Origin: an uncultured Brevundimonas sp.
GTDB taxonomy: Bacteria; Pseudomonadota; Alphaproteobacteria; Caulobacterales; Caulobacteraceae
NCBI RefSeq assembly: GCF_937863155.1
Contig: NZ_CALMFB010000071.1
Coordinates: 1 to 38,385 of the forward strand
Reading direction: 5' to 3'
Length of the DNA stretch: 38,385 nt
Positions within the stretch are counted from its first letter, which is position 1. Every line of letters starts with the position of its first letter. The notes beneath the pieces are model-generated. The model made no database searches. It saw only the letters and a list, made by a program, of their open reading frames with translations, and was not told where the DNA came from. The position numbers and the translations under genes were made by a program. Positions 36,429-38,385 of the stretch are shown one piece after another.

Positions 36429-36899
36429 TCATGCTGGCCCTCCGAGCAGGAGCGTGGTCGGCATGGAGCCTTGCTCATACGCAATCGCGAGCTGGGGCTT
36501 CATGAACTGCCCCACGGTCGACCCATCAGGCAGAACGGTGTGCGCCAGGAACTCGTCTTCGATAGTCGTGATTCCGGCCGCGACGGCTTCCAGCTTGGCC
36601 TTGATGACCAGGGCGAGTGCGCGCCAGCGTTGACGCCCGGCTTGCTCCCAAGCCTTCTCGGCCTCGGCCGGTGATCGCAGAGTGCCGCGCGCCGGGGTGT
36701 GGGTGAACTCCCGCGACTTTGGGTCAGGCATCGGCAGGACGAACTTCACCATGCGGTCGCTGATGCGGAAGCCGATCATGGCCGCCGTCGGCTCGCTCGC
36801 ATACATGAACGAGGTGGCGCCGTAGCGTTTCAGGGTCGCCTCGATCTCGGCACGGCTGCGGTCTTGGGAGACGGAAGTTTCAGCGGCGTATCGGGCCAT
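36429..36899 (-). CDS. Conserved phage protein of unknown function
   Basis: A 156-residue protein beginning MARYAAETSVSQDRSRAEIE, with ATLKRYGATSFMYASEPTAA, and later RQRWRALALVIKAKLEAVAA and EDEFLAHTVLPDGSTVGQFM. From memory it belongs to a family present in many proteobacterial prophages near early genes; its function is unknown to me. It starts directly before the ABA-sandwich gene ends. Good coding character throughout. Confidence 0.75.
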   Translation of the reverse strand: MARYAAETSVSQDRSRAEIEATLKRYGATSFMYASEPTAAMIGFRISDRMVKFVLPMPDPKSREFTHTPARGTLRSPAEAEKAWEQAGRQRWRALALVIKAKLEAVAAGITTIEDEFLAHTVLPDGSTVGQFMKPQLAIAYEQGSMPTTLLLGGPA

Positions 36900-37358
36900 T
36901 CACCCCTCCTGTGCCTTGGGGTTTTTGTTCACTTCGCCTTCGGCTGCGTACCCGTAGAGCTTGGCGCGGAGGGTCGCGATCACGAGGGCTAGGGCGGGGG
37001 TTGAGAATACCGGGCCAGAGCCAACCAGTTCGCAGTCCGTGGCCCGAACATATGCGGTCCAGCCAGCTATCCCGTTGCCTTGATCCTCGGGCCAGTGTCG
37101 AACCATCCAAGCCCACCCCGGCAGCACCCTCTCCGCCAGCGCGAGGGCGGCGTCTAGGGATGTGGTGAACTCACCAAGCTCGAACATGTCGTCTGGATCG
37201 CAAGTGTCGTATTCACCGAATGGAACGACCCACAGGCCGTTTCGGCGCGCGTTATGAACGTCCCAGCCAAGCGCCCGAGGTATGGCCGCATCCAGCTCCC
37301 GGCTCCCCGCCTCAGCGGCTTCCAGTCTAGCGATGAGGGCGGACAGGTCAGCGGTCAT
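36900..37358 (-). CDS. Phage ABA-sandwich domain protein
   Basis: A 152-residue protein with the phage ABA-sandwich pattern: LIARLEAAEAGSRELDAAIP, then FTTSLDAALALAERVLPGWA, and TPALALVIATLRAKLYG at the end. The family is frequent in temperate phages and its role is unknown. It lies directly upstream of the preceding gene with no gap and overlaps the start region of a small gene by about 11 bases. Confidence 0.75.
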   Translation of the reverse strand: MTADLSALIARLEAAEAGSRELDAAIPRALGWDVHNARRNGLWVVPFGEYDTCDPDDMFELGEFTTSLDAALALAERVLPGWAWMVRHWPEDQGNGIAGWTAYVRATDCELVGSGPVFSTPALALVIATLRAKLYGYAAEGEVNKNPKAQEG

Positions 37359-37539
37359 GGGTGGTGTCCTCCAACTGTTGAGGATTGCTCAAAGGTTCAG
37401 CAGTTGGCCGCACGATCACCTTGTCGAGGTTGTCGAGGCCAACGATGCGGATCGCCAGCGCCAAGGCCTGAAGTTCAGCGATGACGTTCAGGTCTGACTG
37501 GCGGGGTATGGAGCCGCAGGCGGAATGAACCCTATTCAT
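37348..37539 (-). CDS. Hypothetical small protein
   Basis: A 63-residue protein with a central helix LNVIAELQALALAIRIVGLD. It overlaps both neighbours slightly (8 and 11 bases), which supports translation as part of the operon. No family recognised. Confidence 0.5.
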   Translation of the reverse strand: MNRVHSACGSIPRQSDLNVIAELQALALAIRIVGLDNLDKVIVRPTAEPLSNPQQLEDTTHDR

Positions 37540-37960
37540 CTTCTGCTCCTGGTGCTGGAGGGAGGGGGAGCCAGAACACTGGATCGCCGTGGTTCATGTC
37601 GCGGATGGGGGCATGGATGTAATCGCCGGGGCCTGTCCCGGCCCACCACCATCCAGAGAGGCCGCGATAGGCGTCATCAGCAGACATGACGCACTTCCAG
37701 GCCTCGCCAACGATGAACCCGCCCTCTCCATTCGGAACGGCGACCATCACGCTCTCGTTCTGTCCGCTGCCGGTGAACGTCTCTATAGGCCGCCACTCCA
37801 CCATCTCGCGGATGCAGGCGGCGGCTTCACGCATGGCTTTTCTGGCCTCGGCACGCTGCGCCTTGGTGTCCATTGGGGCAGCCTGATGGCCGAACCTCGA
37901 CAGCGCAGATCCTTCCCCCACCAGTTCCATAGGGTCAGTCAATGGCTTACTCGCCGTCAT
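37532..37960 (-). CDS. DUF551-type protein
   Basis: A 142-residue protein. The second half has the DUF551 layout: MVEWRPIETFTGSGQNESVM, then GEAWKCVMSADDAYRGLSGW, ending DPVFWLPLPPAPG. The N-terminal part adds a helical AQRAEARKAMREAAACIREM. DUF551 proteins are common phage accessory proteins of unknown role. Overlaps its upstream neighbour by 14 bases. Confidence 0.75.
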   Translation of the reverse strand: MTASKPLTDPMELVGEGSALSRFGHQAAPMDTKAQRAEARKAMREAAACIREMVEWRPIETFTGSGQNESVMVAVPNGEGGFIVGEAWKCVMSADDAYRGLSGWWWAGTGPGDYIHAPIRDMNHGDPVFWLPLPPAPGAEDE

Positions 37961-38195
37961 GGTCGATCTCCCGGTCTGCTAGCGGTCCGTCGTCATGGCT
38001 GAACATCCAATAGTGCCACTCGACAGCCTCAGCGATGCGCTCGACCGGCACCTTCATGGCCTCGGCGGCTTGGCCGAAGGTGCCGTAACTGCCGTGCGTT
38101 TTCTGGCGCGTCAGCGACCACGCTTGGACCTTGCTCGCAAAGGCGTCGAGGGCGCGGTCTTCGGCTGACAGAAAGGGGTTGTATCGCTCACCCAC
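37947..38195 (-). CDS. Small early protein, full copy of the gene cut at the left edge
   Basis: An 82-residue protein starting at GTG 38195, inside the end of the upstream gene (GTGGGTGA). It reads MGERYNPFLSAEDRALDAFA, has a possible helix-turn-helix GTFGQAAEAMKVPVERIAEA, and an acidic end. The first 11 residues equal the partial frame at 1-33. Role unknown; DNA binding is possible. Confidence 0.65.
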   Translation of the reverse strand: MGERYNPFLSAEDRALDAFASKVQAWSLTRQKTHGSYGTFGQAAEAMKVPVERIAEAVEWHYWMFSHDDGPLADREIDHDGE

Positions 38196-38217
38196 GTTCG
38201 GCCTCCTTGCTGAGGAA
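38163..38217. repeat. 55-bp terminal direct repeat, right copy
   Basis: Identical to positions 1-55. Sequence beyond it (38218-38340) differs from the left side, then similarity returns at 38341-38383. The layout places the same gene pair at both window ends. Confidence 0.9.
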
Positions 38218-38385
38218 GGCGTCGATACGGTTGGGAATATCCATGTCCTGCGCGTGGTCGGCGCGAGAGCATTCGTAGATGCGGCGCTGCCATTCTGGCG
38301 TTGCGGCGTCGGCCTGGGTCTGGATTTCGTCGCGAGCCTCCCGCAACAGCCCCTCCGCCTCAGCCAGCTTGCGCTCTGCTTCGGT
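38188..38385 (-). CDS. C-terminal part of a second version of the protein at 26-559
   Basis: The minus-strand frame enters from the window edge and gives 65 residues: TEAERKLAEAEGLLREARDE at the edge, a middle with PEWQRRIYECSRADHAQDMD, and the end FLSKEAERG. Both ends match the protein at 26-559, but the middle is unrelated, so it is an allelic or duplicated mosaic form. Joined to base 1 it would read in frame into the partial gene there, which may be chance. Function unknown. Confidence 0.65.
   Translation of the reverse strand, partial: TEAERKLAEAEGLLREARDEIQTQADAATPEWQRRIYECSRADHAQDMDIPNRIDAFLSKEAERG

Overview
The window reads as an essentially complete genome of a temperate, P22-like short-tailed phage (podovirus) in its excised, circular or circularly permuted form. 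The host is probably an alphaproteobacterium of the Caulobacter/Brevundimonas type. The reasons are GC-rich third codon positions, a lipoprotein resembling the CC0125/CC1285 family known from Caulobacter, frequent GTG/TTG starts, and an attP core that looks like the 3' half of a GC-rich alphaproteobacterial tRNA-Val(CAC). The attP lies between phage genes rather than at a prophage edge, so this is not an integrated copy.

Left arm, minus strand (6457 down to 1, probably continuing at 38385 down to 36113 if the molecule is circular). A lambda-PL-like operon runs leftward through small early proteins, an Erf-type annealing protein, an HNH-AP2 homing-type nuclease, a YqaJ/lambda-exo-type exonuclease, SSB, an HNH protein and several small proteins. 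It then crosses the window ends to DUF551 and ABA-sandwich proteins, an excisionase-like HTH protein and a tyrosine integrase beside attP. The two window ends carry a 55-bp exact repeat inside two divergent versions of the same gene.

Immunity region C (about 6480-8000). A CI-like repressor and a Cro-like protein are divergent. The PL and PR promoters have the same design, with operators TTCAC-N5-GTGAA overlapping their -10 boxes. Between the two operator clusters lie a repressor-linked lipoprotein (candidate lysogenic conversion gene) and a small rightward gene.

Right early operon (7774-12129, plus strand): Cro, a CII-like protein, small proteins, a RusA resolvase, a DnaA domain IV-like protein, an O-like replication protein with iterons inside its gene, and a NusG-like protein at the end, where lambdoid phages keep the Q antiterminator. 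A tRNA-Gly(TCC) follows.

Late region (12684-30934, plus): terminase small and large subunits, P22-type portal, scaffold, coat, a 59-residue protein flanked by hairpins, gp4-like adaptor, a set of small tail or fibre genes, a 633-residue protein of six Ig-like repeats, a gp10-like tail protein and three ejection-type proteins.

Second immunity module (30771-32487). Directly after the last ejection gene come a leftward membrane protein and Mnt-like ribbon-helix-helix repressor, then a rightward Arc-size ribbon-helix-helix protein and a Rha/KilAC antirepressor. This matches the order of the immI region of P22 (sieA, mnt, arc, ant). The arc-ant spacer may also encode a sar-like antisense RNA.

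Lysis (32487-34649, plus): a Tat-signal protein, a DUF551-like protein, a terminator, a membrane protein, a holin candidate, an M15 endopeptidase, overlapping Rz/Rz1 spanins, three phased TCCATTA repeats and a strong terminator. All functions are read from sequence features by eye; no database search was run.
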